The position numbers and the translations under genes are program-made. DNA of 64,000 nucleotides from Datnioides undecimradiatus (Eukaryota; Chordata; Actinopteri; Lobotiformes; Datnioididae). The notes beneath the pieces are model-generated. The model was not told the origin of the DNA. It was given only the letters and a program-made list of their open reading frames with translations, and searched no databases. Location: NCBI GenBank assembly GCA_008933995.1, contig WARS01000011.1, positions 18,621,516 through 18,685,515 on the forward strand. Reading direction: 5' to 3'. This document shows positions 25,250-37,500 of the stretch, piece by piece. How positions within the stretch are numbered: the first letter of the stretch is position 1; every line of letters begins with the position of its first letter.

Positions 25250-25600
25250 AAACACTTTTGGGACAATGCTCACACGCATTAAACCAAGTTTGGTGTGGAG
25301 GACTTCGACTGTCCTGCACAGAGCTCTTCCCTCAAGCAGCACCTTCAACTCAGTGAACTGGAACGCTGAAACCTCATAACCCAACATCGGAGGCCAACCA
25401 CCTCTAATGCTCTTGTTGCTGAATGGGAGAAAATCCCCGCAGCCAGGTTACAACATCTCATGGAAAGCCTTCTCAGAAGAGGCGGAGGCTGTTACAGCAG
25501 ATTACTGCCTGTGGTTTTCAAAAGAAGTGCTCAACAATCACACGTTAATGTGACGTTTCGGTGTCCAAATGCTTTCGGTCGAGCTGAAATACGTCTGGGC
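25250..25600 (+). pseudogene. Tc1-like transposase remnant with 3' terminal part
   Basis: It encodes, with frameshifts, FGVEDFDCPAQSSSL, then text like the DDE transposase tail (NPTSEANHL, ESLLRRGGGCYS). It ends gtgtccaaatgctttcggtc, like the gtgtccacatacttttggtc end of Tc1-like fish elements. The catalytic domain is lost by deletion. The element may begin further left, near 24880, but that part is unrecognisable. Confidence 0.65.
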
Positions 25601-28544
25601 TCAAAAGCTAACGAACGTACAATATGCAACAGCCTGGCCGTGTGATACCTTCACAAGTAAAAAGTGAAATTATATATAAATTAATACTGGTCTGTGCTCA
25701 AGTGGAGGCCGTTTGAGAAAGGCTAAAATGGATGTACTGTGTTTCTGTCATTGGTTCTGGTTTGTTTGTCTGCATCATTCCTCCAGCTGGATCTTTGCTG
25801 TTCACTCGGGAAAACAGAAGGTCACAGTAATCAATTTAAGGAATGATAAAAAAGAAAAATAGGTCACCTAGATAAAGTCTTTTCCCTCTAAACAATTCTA
25901 ATTTGATAAAGGCATTACTCACTTGGCAAAACAGATTTATAGCGAAGCAGCCCTCGAGATGGTCCAGAGCACCGTCCACCGTTGGGCAAAATGTGGCCAG
26001 CTTCCTGCTCCAACAGGCAGCCGGAGTGAAGTATGCAGCAGTGAAGACACAGTATGTGCTGTTGGATGTTCCACCTCCAGCTCATTCTGTACCACTTTCA
26101 GTCTTTTATTTTTGAGGCAAAGCAGAAACAGTGACTTTGAAAAGATGCCAGCGATTGTTGGTGTTTGTTGACTCGCTCAAGGCTCACCATTAGGCAAGTA
26201 TGTACTTAAAAGACATACAACCACCTATTGCAGATAACATCTTAGACAATTATTTCCCCCAGTTAATAAAGAACATTGCAGATTATTTATTTTATCGCTA
26301 AGCTAAGCTTATTGTTTCTCATAAAATTCAACCATCTGCTCACACGTTCATGTCTGAGAGCCCGCAAGGTGCAACCACTGATTAAATCTCTCCTGTGTTG
26401 TGTTCCTCATCAAGGGAACACACAAAGTAATTACTCAGAGGAGGGTAGAGTGATCCAGCTTGTCTAGGTTTTACTCATCAGTCTGAGGACCCAATTCAGC
26501 AAGTCCCACGTTTAACTCTGAAGCTCTTCCAGTCCCACAGACCTCCAACATATGGACAAGTAGTAACATAAACTCTTTAAACTCTGTATACCAACCCTAG
26601 GTAGTCGTAACTGCCCATAGCGTTTTCCTCTGAGAGGATGCTCTGTTTGTTGAGCGATGAACACACCCCCTTTGGCGCTGTGTGTCTCAACAGCGCTGCA
26701 TACTGCAGGCTTACGTTCCTGAAATTTAAAAGGATAATTAGAGATAACACAGAGGATAGTTGTCAGTCTACAGAAATCTGACCTTCAGCACTTCAGATTA
26801 GAGCCGAAATGATAATTCAAGACCAACTTTGCAACCTCCTGAAAACCTTTAGCTGACCGTTAGAGGTGCAACTGAAAGAAAGGTACGAGGATGCCATGAC
26901 ACCATGATTGCTGGGTGAGGTTACAGGTGCAACAACCATGGGTGATGCTGGATGTAATCAGAGGTACACCACAATGGCTGCTACGATTTGTTTTCAAATT
27001 GCTCCGCTCCACCCCTGCATAACCATTATGTCGGCATGGCTACATATCAGCACTGACACAACATGACGTTATTCTCAGGTGCAGTGGAGGAAACGTCAGG
27101 CTGAAGACGGAAACTTAATTTCATGAGTTAACAGGTTTGTCTGATGTCAAGTGACTAACGTTAGAATCACGATTACGTATCATTGCGTGTGATTTTTCAT
27201 GGTTGTAATAAATTGTAGGTTCCCATGGCGGAGCAGAAACTAATCTCGAATGTGCTTTAGTCATTTGGGCCAGGATGACACGATTCACTGGAGCAGAGCC
27301 TGCGCTGATCGGCGCGCACTTGAAATCGAGGCAACGCGGCATTTTGCATGCCGTCTCGGATGACAACCGCACAGCAGGTATGTGTGACAGCAAAAGCCCT
27401 TAAGCAAAGTGTTCCGGCCAACGGCACATCACACTGCACGAAAGGCACATTGCGACTGACAGCTTGACAGTTACACTCTGCTCCAGTCGAGCTGACAGAT
27501 CGGACTCTGGCTCGGCGAGCGGCGTTGACGAGTTCTCCCTTTGATTTCCTGCGATGCTTCACTCCCACACTGTTCAAAAGTAATTACCAGAGTTTTTATG
27601 CGTTGAAATCTCGACGGACAGACGTTAAGACCTAGAGACTGAGTTCATTATTAATGGCTGCATCTCTCACCATCATTGCGATGCACTCAATGCTGCAAAC
27701 CAATCCATGGCGTTTAGAGTGTCAGTCCTCGCAGTGATATTTAGCCATGCAGACAGTTTGGGTTCAATCGGCTCAGGTTCGGAGATGCTGATCTCTGAGA
27801 TTTCTGCTTCCATCTGAATCATAGGGATGAGAATTACATTTAGTTTCTCACAAATATTACATTTAAATAACTGACATAAATGTGTTTTTTCAGAAAGACA
27901 GTCCGCGCTCCGCGATGTGGACAGCTTTCGCGATCTGCTGCAAGAACGTGCAGATACACATGCTTGAAACAGAGGCGGCTGCTTTTAATGACATTTTTTC
28001 AGTTACAGTCTAAACTGCATTGACCCTCTTTGTGTTTGAGTGGAAGCAGAAATCTCAGGAAGATGTCTCAAAACCTGGGAATATCAAATCAGATGCAGGG
28101 CTAGATCCCACCAGAGGACGATGGACAAACATCTCACATCCTTTTTTTTGTAATTTAGGTGAACTTACCCTTTAAACCTCTCTGCATCTACATCTCCAGG
28201 TTTCTCTAATGTTGTAAACAGAGCAAAGCAGACACAATATCACAAACAAACAAACAAAAAAGCCCCCAAACTGCATCTGTGTGACGATAAAGAACCATGT
28301 CATGGGACAGATCGTTGCATTAGATGCAGTATATTTGTAAATGACATTACATTGAAAATGTAATTGGTCAGAGAGACTAATGACAGCATACTTTTGGAAC
28401 ATTGGATTTCAATTTGGAACTCAATTTGGGATTTCAAATTGGATTGGCTCTGGGCTTGACATCCTGTGAGGGACGGCACGATGTGCTCCCACAACAGACC
28501 AGAAGCGTCTGCTGGATACGTCGCAAACAAACACAGTGGACCGA
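25601..28544. other. Intergenic sequence downstream of TMTC3
   Basis: No recognised exon or repeat; it ends just beyond the TMTC3 polyadenylation signal. Confidence 0.5.
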
Positions 28545-30674
28545 GAGGTGACGAGTTTTCATTTCACTTTATTTAATAACCTAGACCCCCCCCACCACCA
28601 CCAATACCACAAAGGGCTATTGCATTTAAAAAAAAAAATTAAAAAAAAATCTTAAATCGTACAAAAATCAGTCAGTCACTCAGCAAAAAATGGGCTGGAA
28701 CACAAAAATATTGTGAACCGGACGCTCCCTCGTTCAAAGCTGTACCGTTGGGGCAGACACTTGATTGGATAGTAATACATGTTTAACACTGAAGTGAAAA
28801 GGAATCAATGGCATGTTTCGCACATGACCGTACACAGTTTGAAGGTTAGTAAAGATATAATAATGCGGTGTGAGCGTAAAGCATACTGTCAGCGGCAAAC
28901 AAACAAAAAAACATCTACAGCATTTGTAGTGCATATAAAAATAAATAACACTGGATACAAGTACACTGTAAATATATGTACACAGAGTTTTAAGGGATTA
29001 AACGAGGTCAATGCATAGCAAGGCTCCTTTTTAACCACCGCAGTGCCCCTAACTTACAGTAATCAGTGTTTCTCCCACTATCAAGAATTGCACTGGGCAG
29101 AGAGTGGTCGTACTGAAACTAATTATTGCACCGTGATGCGAAAACAGGACGCGTCATGGGAGCTGTGAGGACACTGACACCAGCTCGCGAGGAAGGATAT
29201 TTCTGACGGTTAACTCGCTTTGTCATGAGCGCGGCGAATCGAGCGCTGCTGACCTGCCTCGCAGCTACAATCACAGGCCCGCTCATGTTAAGTTCGCGAC
29301 CGCGAGGCGTCGCCGGTAACCGCCTGTGCAGTAGCAGAAGTGTTTCTTTGATGATCAGACATCGGGCAATTAAGTGCGCTCAATCGGAGCAGATAATTGT
29401 TTTAAATCATCAGACCTCTGGGAAGGCAGCCAATCAGTGACAGAGGAGGAAGGCCTGAGGAAAACAGGAGCAGCAGAGATTTGTGCATTTCTAATTTCTT
29501 TTCAAGTTTTAATCTGTGTACACCCGCCCACGACGGCCTCTGCTGTCTGTAGGTACAGAGAGACGCAGGCTATTTTTGATTCAGCGATCGCAGCTGTAAA
29601 CGCTGAAGCCAGTGAATACAAAGGGCTACTAGAAAAGCTCGAAAATGTGGAACGTCCCCATTATATTTTAGTGCCAGCGCGCTAAAACAACATAATCACT
29701 GTGGAGCGAGATGAAGGAGATTGGTTTTCTGAAAATGCGCTGTGAAAATCCCCCCTGTGAAAAGGAAGGAACTTTGGAAAATGAAGAACACATGATGAAG
29801 CCTGACGCTGAGTGTGCGTCATCGTTGACCGTCGCATAAAACGGGTGTTTCCCGGATCAGGGCGATGCGCTAAAGCATTCATCTCTAACGTGGTGTCTCT
29901 GAGATGGGAGAGAGGAGGCGCGGAGATGCGAGGCGGTAATGTGACAAAGGGAGTGAGCTAAGAGTCTTTAGATGGGATCACAATGAAATTTCGAGGTGAA
30001 GGCAGCTGTGAGCACGGGGGCTGATGATGTAGTGGCAGGAAGCGCTGAGTGAGATCAATAGAGATTAGACGACGTGGCTGCAGCGGAACATAAGCCTTGT
30101 GTGTTGATGCAGAGTGCAGGGGTTACTCTGCTCTCTGGGTGTTTCGGGTTATTTTGAGCAGCACGCTCTGCAGATATCATCCCGCCTTGAGGAAATCTGG
30201 GGAAGCGTCATTTCCTCTAATTGTCCATGATACAATCATTCTGTTTTTAAAAACAATAACACACAGGAGTGAGTCACATCTTAGTGAGAAAAAAAAAGAA
30301 AAATCCAGTGATAAACAATGACTACACACGGAAAAACAAAAACAATATTTATAACTACTGCAGATCTACGATATGTGAAGTCACATTCAGATGAAGCAAA
30401 CACACTGGCATCTACATCTGCCATATACTTTAAATAGATTACCCCAAATTGGCCTTGTGCTTATTGTTACATGAGTTCCATGTGCAGATCAACATTTCCC
30501 TTCTTTACATGATTAGGGTTAAAACAGCAGGACCGTGCGGAGCGGCCTGCAAACGCGTGAATGAATCAAAGGAATAAAATGACGACTGATTAAGAACACA
30601 CGGGGAAAATGCAGTCTTGTTCTGGAGCATTAAAGAGCTCTATAAAAGTAGTCCAGCTATAAATTACAACAATG
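28545..30674 (-). other. tmtc3: Probable TMTC3 3' UTR
   Basis: From the stop codon down to the polyadenylation signal at 28568-28573 no minus-strand exon or recognised repeat interrupts the sequence. Length is about 2.1 kb. The extent rests on the signal hexamer alone. Confidence 0.5.
28568..28573 (-). promoter_or_regulatory. tmtc3: TMTC3 polyadenylation signal AATAAA
   Basis: Reading the minus strand, AATAAA is followed within about 40 nt by a G/U-rich element (ctgtgtttgtttgcg), the usual pair around a cleavage site. I noticed no other good minus-strand AATAAA between the stop codon and this point. Confidence 0.55.
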
Positions 30675-31546
30675 TCAATCACCACTTAATATGCGCTCAA
30701 TCTCTTCTAGTCTCTTCAAGGCAGCTGCCCTTTTTTCCTCTATATCTTTAATCTCTTTAGTGGACTTACCCTTAGTCCGCTTGTCAGACTGGCTGCTGTC
30801 CAAAGACTCTGATTGGTCCACACCTCCAAGGCTTTCTGCAGAGGATTTCCGCACATTCTTCTCATCCCCAGCCCCCTTTCCAACAGCATCAGCACCCCTC
30901 CCTTCCTCCTCGCCCTCAGCAACCTCCTCCACCCCCTCCTTGACTCTCTTCAGCTTTTCCTCCTTAGCTGGCATGGTGGCTCCCTCTGCTGAAGTGATCG
31001 GTTGCCCAGCTGCGCTCATGGCAGCCATTTTACCGCGTACAATACTCAAGTGGCGACGCACGTACTCCTCGTTTGGCGCCAGGGCCAGCGTTTCCTCCAG
31101 GCAGCGCTCGGCCCGCGGCAGGTCACGCTCCTCAAAGTAGACCACGCACAAGTTGTGCTTGCCTTGCACATTGGTGGGGTCCATGTGCAGAATGCGCTCA
31201 AAGCAGGCCTTGGCACCACGCGTGTCCTTCTTGTGGTTCATAAGGATGTCTCCCTTCAGGATCAGGCCCTTGACGTGCTCTGGGTGATGGCGCAGCAGTT
31301 CGTCCAACACGGGCAGTGCATCGATCTCGCGTTTGGATTGAGAGTAAAGCAACGCCAGGTTAAACAGGGCACTGCGGAAGCCGGCCTGCAGACCAATGGC
31401 TTTACGCATCCAATGCTCAGCCGCTGCATTTTCATTGGCATCCATGGCCAGCATGCCAAGGTTGAAGTACCCGTTGGCATCTTCAGGCTCCTCCTCCACA
31501 TACATCAGGAAGCGACGGTTGGCCTCAGGCCAGAACTTTGGCTCAC
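30675..31546 (-). CDS. tmtc3: TMTC3 last coding exon (residues 645-934)
   Basis: It encodes four or so more TPRs (for example [40 protein letters not shown] and [19 protein letters not shown]). A low-complexity Glu/Gly/Ala/Ser linker of about 90 residues follows (roughly residues 815-905), then a terminal basic helix [13 protein letters not shown]. The linker looks longer and more acidic than I recall for the mammalian protein, which may explain the 20 or so extra residues. Confidence 0.96.
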
Positions 31547-34500
31547 CTGCCAGAAAAGTAGAGAAACTTTTGATTTATATGATCTGTAACTGGTATGAAA
31601 GTCTGGGTTAGAGTTAATTTTTGGATTCAATCTGAAAATCAGAGTTATATCCAAAATATACTTAAAAAATCTGGTAATGCATCACCACCAAGTTGGGGAA
31701 AAACGTATGTGGTATTATAGAGAAGATACTCCAAAGGACAAAAAGATAGGGGTCATTAAGAACGGGTGGAATTAGAAAGCAATACAAGAGGAACCATACA
31801 GGAAATGAAATATTGTCTTCAAATGCAGCACACAAAGCTGCATTTCCTGGTGCTGATGCAACACAAACACCTAGAACAGAGGTTTCCGGAGAGCCTATCT
31901 ATGCATCTGTCCCTCATATTCTTCAGGAGCTAAAATCTGCTTTGAGTCGTTGAGTTCGCTGACGACAGCGCTGTGGTGGGCCTCACAGATAGCTACCAAA
32001 AGACTTACCTGAAGGATCTGACTCCCTGGTGTCAGGGCAACAACCTACTTCTGAACGTCAGCAAGATAAAGTAGCTGATGGTGGACTCTGGGAAGCAGCA
32101 GTGAAAGGCCTATGAAGCGTCTACATTACTAAGAGTCTGATGCCACTCATGGGTAATAAAGGCCATACAGGGATTGTTTCATTTCAGACGCTTGAGGAAA
32201 TTCCGGTCATCTCCTAAAATATTGGAATTTCTAGTCCTGTACCACTGAGAGCGTCCCGATGGAGAAAATCAGAAACAGCACTGAACACCACCGCAAGGCC
32301 CTACAAAGAGATGTTTGTCTGAAAAGATCTGCTCTACACTGGCCGAAGGATATTCATAACAAGAACAAGGCTAAGGGAATTATCATAAACCTCAGTCACG
32401 CAGATGACGGCCTTTTCTCTGTATGGCGGTCAGGGAAAAGGTAGGAGACCCATCAGGCCAACACTGAGAGGAGAGACTAGGATCATGTCATCGCTGAACA
32501 CCACACCTACAATGCTTTGTTTTATGCCCATAAAACAGCACCTGACAATGAGGGCACGCGTCACCATAGAGGTCAGACAATTTCTGTTTATACGCCTGCA
32601 ATTAAACAGGATAATGTAAAGAATGTATTAAATCCATTTGCACAATGCAAGAGGCAGACTGTGTGACTGTCATTCATTTTAAGTGGAGGAACAAATCATC
32701 TGTTGATTGATGGAGTAGCAGTGAAAAACCTTCACACCTGCGCTGACAACATGTCAAAGGACGACTGGTAACAGAGTCACACTGAGGTGGGCGTGCTGCA
32801 AAAGGAAAACACAATGTTGGCAAGATATATTGCTACCTTAATGACTCACCCCTTTCTAGCTGATGTTTGAACGACCTCACGAACAATTAAAACAGATGTG
32901 TCATCTGTGATGTTTAAAGCCACAACAGAGTACTCGTATATGTGCTGCACTTGAATTAACCTGTAGCAGGAATGTGCTAGCGGGAGTAAAGAGATCAACA
33001 GTGGCGAGATTCACAAAAGCAAAGAATCATGGGTGGAAAAGCTAACATAAACCGCCTAAACCTCCAGTCAAACCTGCTGTAAATATAACTGCTTATTAAA
33101 TGTTTTTATTGTCACAGAGCTGCTGAAGCGTGATACGACAGAAACTTGGCTGGTCATGTACAGTTCATTGCAACATAAGGGCCAATCTTAAGAAGCAGGC
33201 TACACCCTAAAGGTAATATCAGGTTATTTCCTTTGTTCGTGCCAGTGAGAGTAAAAAAGGCTCTACATAAACGCCAACTGGTGCTTTCCATAAGCAAAAG
33301 GAGTCCTCGATTTGTTAGTTGGAGACTTGATTTGATCACAAGTACTGACTCCTTCGTTGCGGACCAGGCGGACGTCACTCACCGGATTCCTGCATGAGAA
33401 GCGCTGAGTTGAAGAGTGCCAGCTTGTGGCGGGGGTTGAGCTCCAGGGCATGGTTGAAGTTTTTCAGAGCTTCTGAGGGGTCCTTCATCTCGATGTTGAC
33501 GATGGCAAGGTTGTACCACAAGTCGGCGTTGGTGCGGTCGAGCTCCAAGGCTCGGAGGTAGGCGTCCCGGGCCTCTGTGAGCTTGTTCATCTTCAGGAGC
33601 AGCTCCCCTCTGAGTCAAATGAAATCCCAGAAATTAAAATCAAACATATAGAAATCAGGAGTCAAAGTGAGTTCATGATACATGAAGAATGAGCTCTAAC
33701 TTAAGGGATAATGTCTGTTGATACAGAAAGTAACAACTGAAATGCCATTGTTGGACGGCTGCAGACAGACCTGTCTGTCAGTGTACTTTTGATTGTTAGA
33801 ATTTGGATTTGATCCCAGACAGATCACTTGCCTGTAAAACGGTACCTATAAAGTCTAAAATCATTCATTTTAAGTAAACAAATCTGTATTATTGGGCTTT
33901 GACTGATGCTTGTGACTTCAGAAAGTATCAAGTAATGCAACAGATGAACCTCAATAGTAACAAGAAACCTTCAGTCCAAGGATTGAAGTTACCGTATTCC
34001 TGATCATATGCTGACAGAAGAATGAAGGTTGATAAATCTTTCTCCAAACACTCCAAACTGATGGGTACAAAGTCAAAATTCTTGCCTGCTGATGTAGGCT
34101 TGTTTGAAGTCTGGTCTCATGCTGATTGCCTGTCTGTAGAGCTGATCGGCCTCCTCCAGCCTCGACTCGTTGGCCCGAATCAGATTGGCCAGGTTTATGT
34201 AAACGTTCAGATGGTTTGGGGCCACGCGTGTCGCATACTTCTTACCGGGAATGACCTGATGAGTTGTCAGCAGAGAAGTCATTGGTCTCAGTGCTTTAGC
34301 GACATCTGATGACAATGGATCCAATGATAGTATCATGAAAACGGACATTTTTCTGAGCCGTGTGACAGGAACAACTCGACAAAAAGACACTTGATAAGAA
34401 TGGAGTTTAGCTTTACGTGCGCTGACTGACTTTTGGCTCAATGTCAATGGCCTCCTTACTATCACCGCTCTAATTCTAGATACTGTCTGGGTGACGGGGG

Positions 34501-37500
34501 TGCTGACAGCTGGATAAGGAAAAAACGTGTTGAGTTAGGTGAAATAAACAAGGATGAGTGCTTGCCAAAGTTAGTCAAGAGGTGTGCAATATGTGCAAGT
34601 TGATAGGACATGAGATACCTGTGGCATGAGGGCTTTGGCAACCAGGTAGGCGTCCTCTGCCTCTTTGGACTTGTTCAAGTTCTTGTAGGTTCTTCCAACA
34701 TTCATGTGTGCACCAATGTCATCTGCAGAAACATTGTATGGTTTTAAAAGAGGAGTAGCAAAAGATTAAACTACAGACTCAAAACATTTTGTTTTTAAGT
34801 CCATTTTTACCTCACCTGACCCTTTTATTGCCAAGGTCCAGCGAGGCCACCTTCTCAGATGCACATGTGGGACTCACATGTACATTGAAAATAAACCCAT
34901 TCTGGGAAAATGTGTTTCTCCCAGTCTGCTTTGTTTTAACATCCCACAACTGAGCCAAACTAATGCTAAGCATAATTGATGAGAAATAAAAGCCTTAATG
35001 GTGTATTTAAGAGAAGAATGCAACTCTGTTTTTTGGGGACTGGAAGCAAAACAAAGTCCTTCTGGGAACCAGTGAGAGGAGTAAAGCGTTGTAAAACGGG
35101 GTCAGTCAGGACAAGGGGAAGCAATGCCTGCTGATTAACACAGAAGGAAATCCTCATCGGGTTAACGTGTTTACATATTTAATCTCGGGGAAACATTCAA
35201 GGTGCTGTCCCGGCAAAAGTGTCAGTGTTTCAGGTGATGACAATTTTCTTTAAAACTCAACTGTGAGGCAAAACAGAAATGCCAGGAGGGGTGTATGCTC
35301 ACACCTAAAACCTATTTTAGGTGTGAGCATACTCATGGATCCATTAAATATTAGGCCATCATCTATGAAATGACAATACAAAACAAATATGTGAGCACAA
35401 AGCTCCCAGGGACTTGTAACTGACTTGGAGGTCAGTGTTGTTACGCAAGCATTTATTTTCCAACAGTCATCCATTACATCAACTCCGAGGAAGATACTGA
35501 CTCACTCAGTTTTACTTTTATTGCAAATGGTTTCAGCTGCACACCCTTTTTTGCACAGTATAAATGCAATTTGTCTTCGGTTTTTGTTTCTCCTTTGCTT
35601 TTTCCTAATAGTTCTGTCTTGTTTAACCAATTGACGTCTTATTTCCTCTTATTTATAACGATTTCTTTACACTTTTCCTGTCCTTTTTATTTTGCTCAAT
35701 CATGTACCGTAGGGAAACAAGCAACTGCATTAGCTACGGATGCTATTAGCGATCCTAAGAACAAGAAACAATAACCTTTGATAAACTGTTTCCAGAGTGT
35801 TACTTTATACCGAATCACGAGGGATCAAAGTCATTGGAAGCGCAAACGGAACAACTTGCCAGCGATCGCACAGCAAGTAGGTAAAACAATTTCCTCGACA
35901 GCAACACATAATTGTACAGAGCAGTTTGAGTGATGCAGCAACAATGCGAGCAATGACTACCTGGCATCGTTTTTAGGTTTCTACGCTTCCTCATTTGTCT
36001 GTGAGAACTTGCACGGAGAAATGAGTCATCTCCCCTTCTGTGAATTTATAGCAGCCGTTGCATTTTATGTCAAACAAGTCACGAAAACCAAATGACAAGA
36101 GCAAGAAAGCTGCACAGACACATGAAGGCCGACAGGAGGAAAGGCTGAAGATCACTTAAAATGGTATCAGCTTGAGAAAACCAGCATCCATGACGGTTTA
36201 AAAAACCCAAATGAGTATTTTAGAGCAGTGTTGTTGCATTGCATAATGTTTCTGTTGTTTGCTAAGGCTCTTGTGTGATCAACCTGGCCTGCGCCTTATC
36301 TTACAAACAGCTCCCTGTAAACACAATTGCGCCACGGGTAATAAATTCACACCAATACTCGCACACTGACAACAAAGAGAGACCTCACATGATGCCCATT
36401 TATCCCAGTTCATTTATTAAATTCAATGATACAACAAGCCCCGGCAGATGTCTTTCATCATCACACGTGCGATACCATCACTTCATTCACGGCTGTTGAA
36501 ATGTTGCAGTGATTTATGAACGCCTGATTTATGTGTCTTACCTGGCTGGACGCGCGTTGCCTGGAGAAAATACTGCAGCGCCTTGGCGTAATTGTTTTGG
36601 TTCTCTAAAGCGTGGCCAACGTTATTCCACAACTTGGCGTTGTTCTTGTTGACCTGAGAGGGGCGGACAATTATCAGAAACATGACAATAAGCTTGTTTT
36701 GTTATTGTAAAAGACAGATCAGTCGTTATCATTTAGAAAGGATGAGTCATTCGTTTACTCGTGCCTTTTCTCTCACGGTGATTAAAGATTTTTTTTCTGA
36801 ACTTTGGAAAAGAGCCAGGGTACACTTCCAAGGTGGGCCAAGAAACTCTGGCAATGCTGTCTCGCACATCTTTTCAAGCTTACCTTCAGGGCAGAGGTGA
36901 AGAGAGTGTATTCTGACTCCCAGTCCCAATTCCTTTTGAAGGTTTTTACTGCGTGGGTGGTGAGGAGCACGCCAATTATCAACCAAGAAATCCTCTTCAA
37001 GTGTCTACCGAAGGAAAATTTCAAATTACGCCAATTTGTTAAGCGTGATTAACTGTTTATCTATTCAATTACCATTCCAACATTGTAATAAACTATGTAA
37101 TAAAAAATGCGCGCACGCAATAATGAAAACTGTATATGTATTTTCCCTGAGACACACAGATGTTAGATTTTAGATTTTGTAGACAACAGGCAGGTTTAAG
37201 GCAGTGACATCACTACATCTGATTTGACTCTGGACAGGCACACTCACCCTTTATGTGAGACAATCTTGAATCCATGTGCAACAAGAACACAGAAGCCCAT
37301 GCTTGGCACGTAAAGTACCCTCTCTGCCACAACAAAACCCACGGGGAAGAAGAGGTTGGACGCAGGAATGAAAGGCAGGACGATCAAAGAGAGGGCCTGA
37401 AGGAGAAAGACAAAAAACAACAACTTCAGTCCATATGAGCCGGTTTTATTTCAGCGCAACTACACAATAAAGTTCAGGGATGATGCTTAAACATGCGAAC

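Noticed and set aside
30691..31589. Plus-strand open frames of 149 and 195 codons
   Set aside because: They are shadows of the last TMTC3 coding exon on the other strand.
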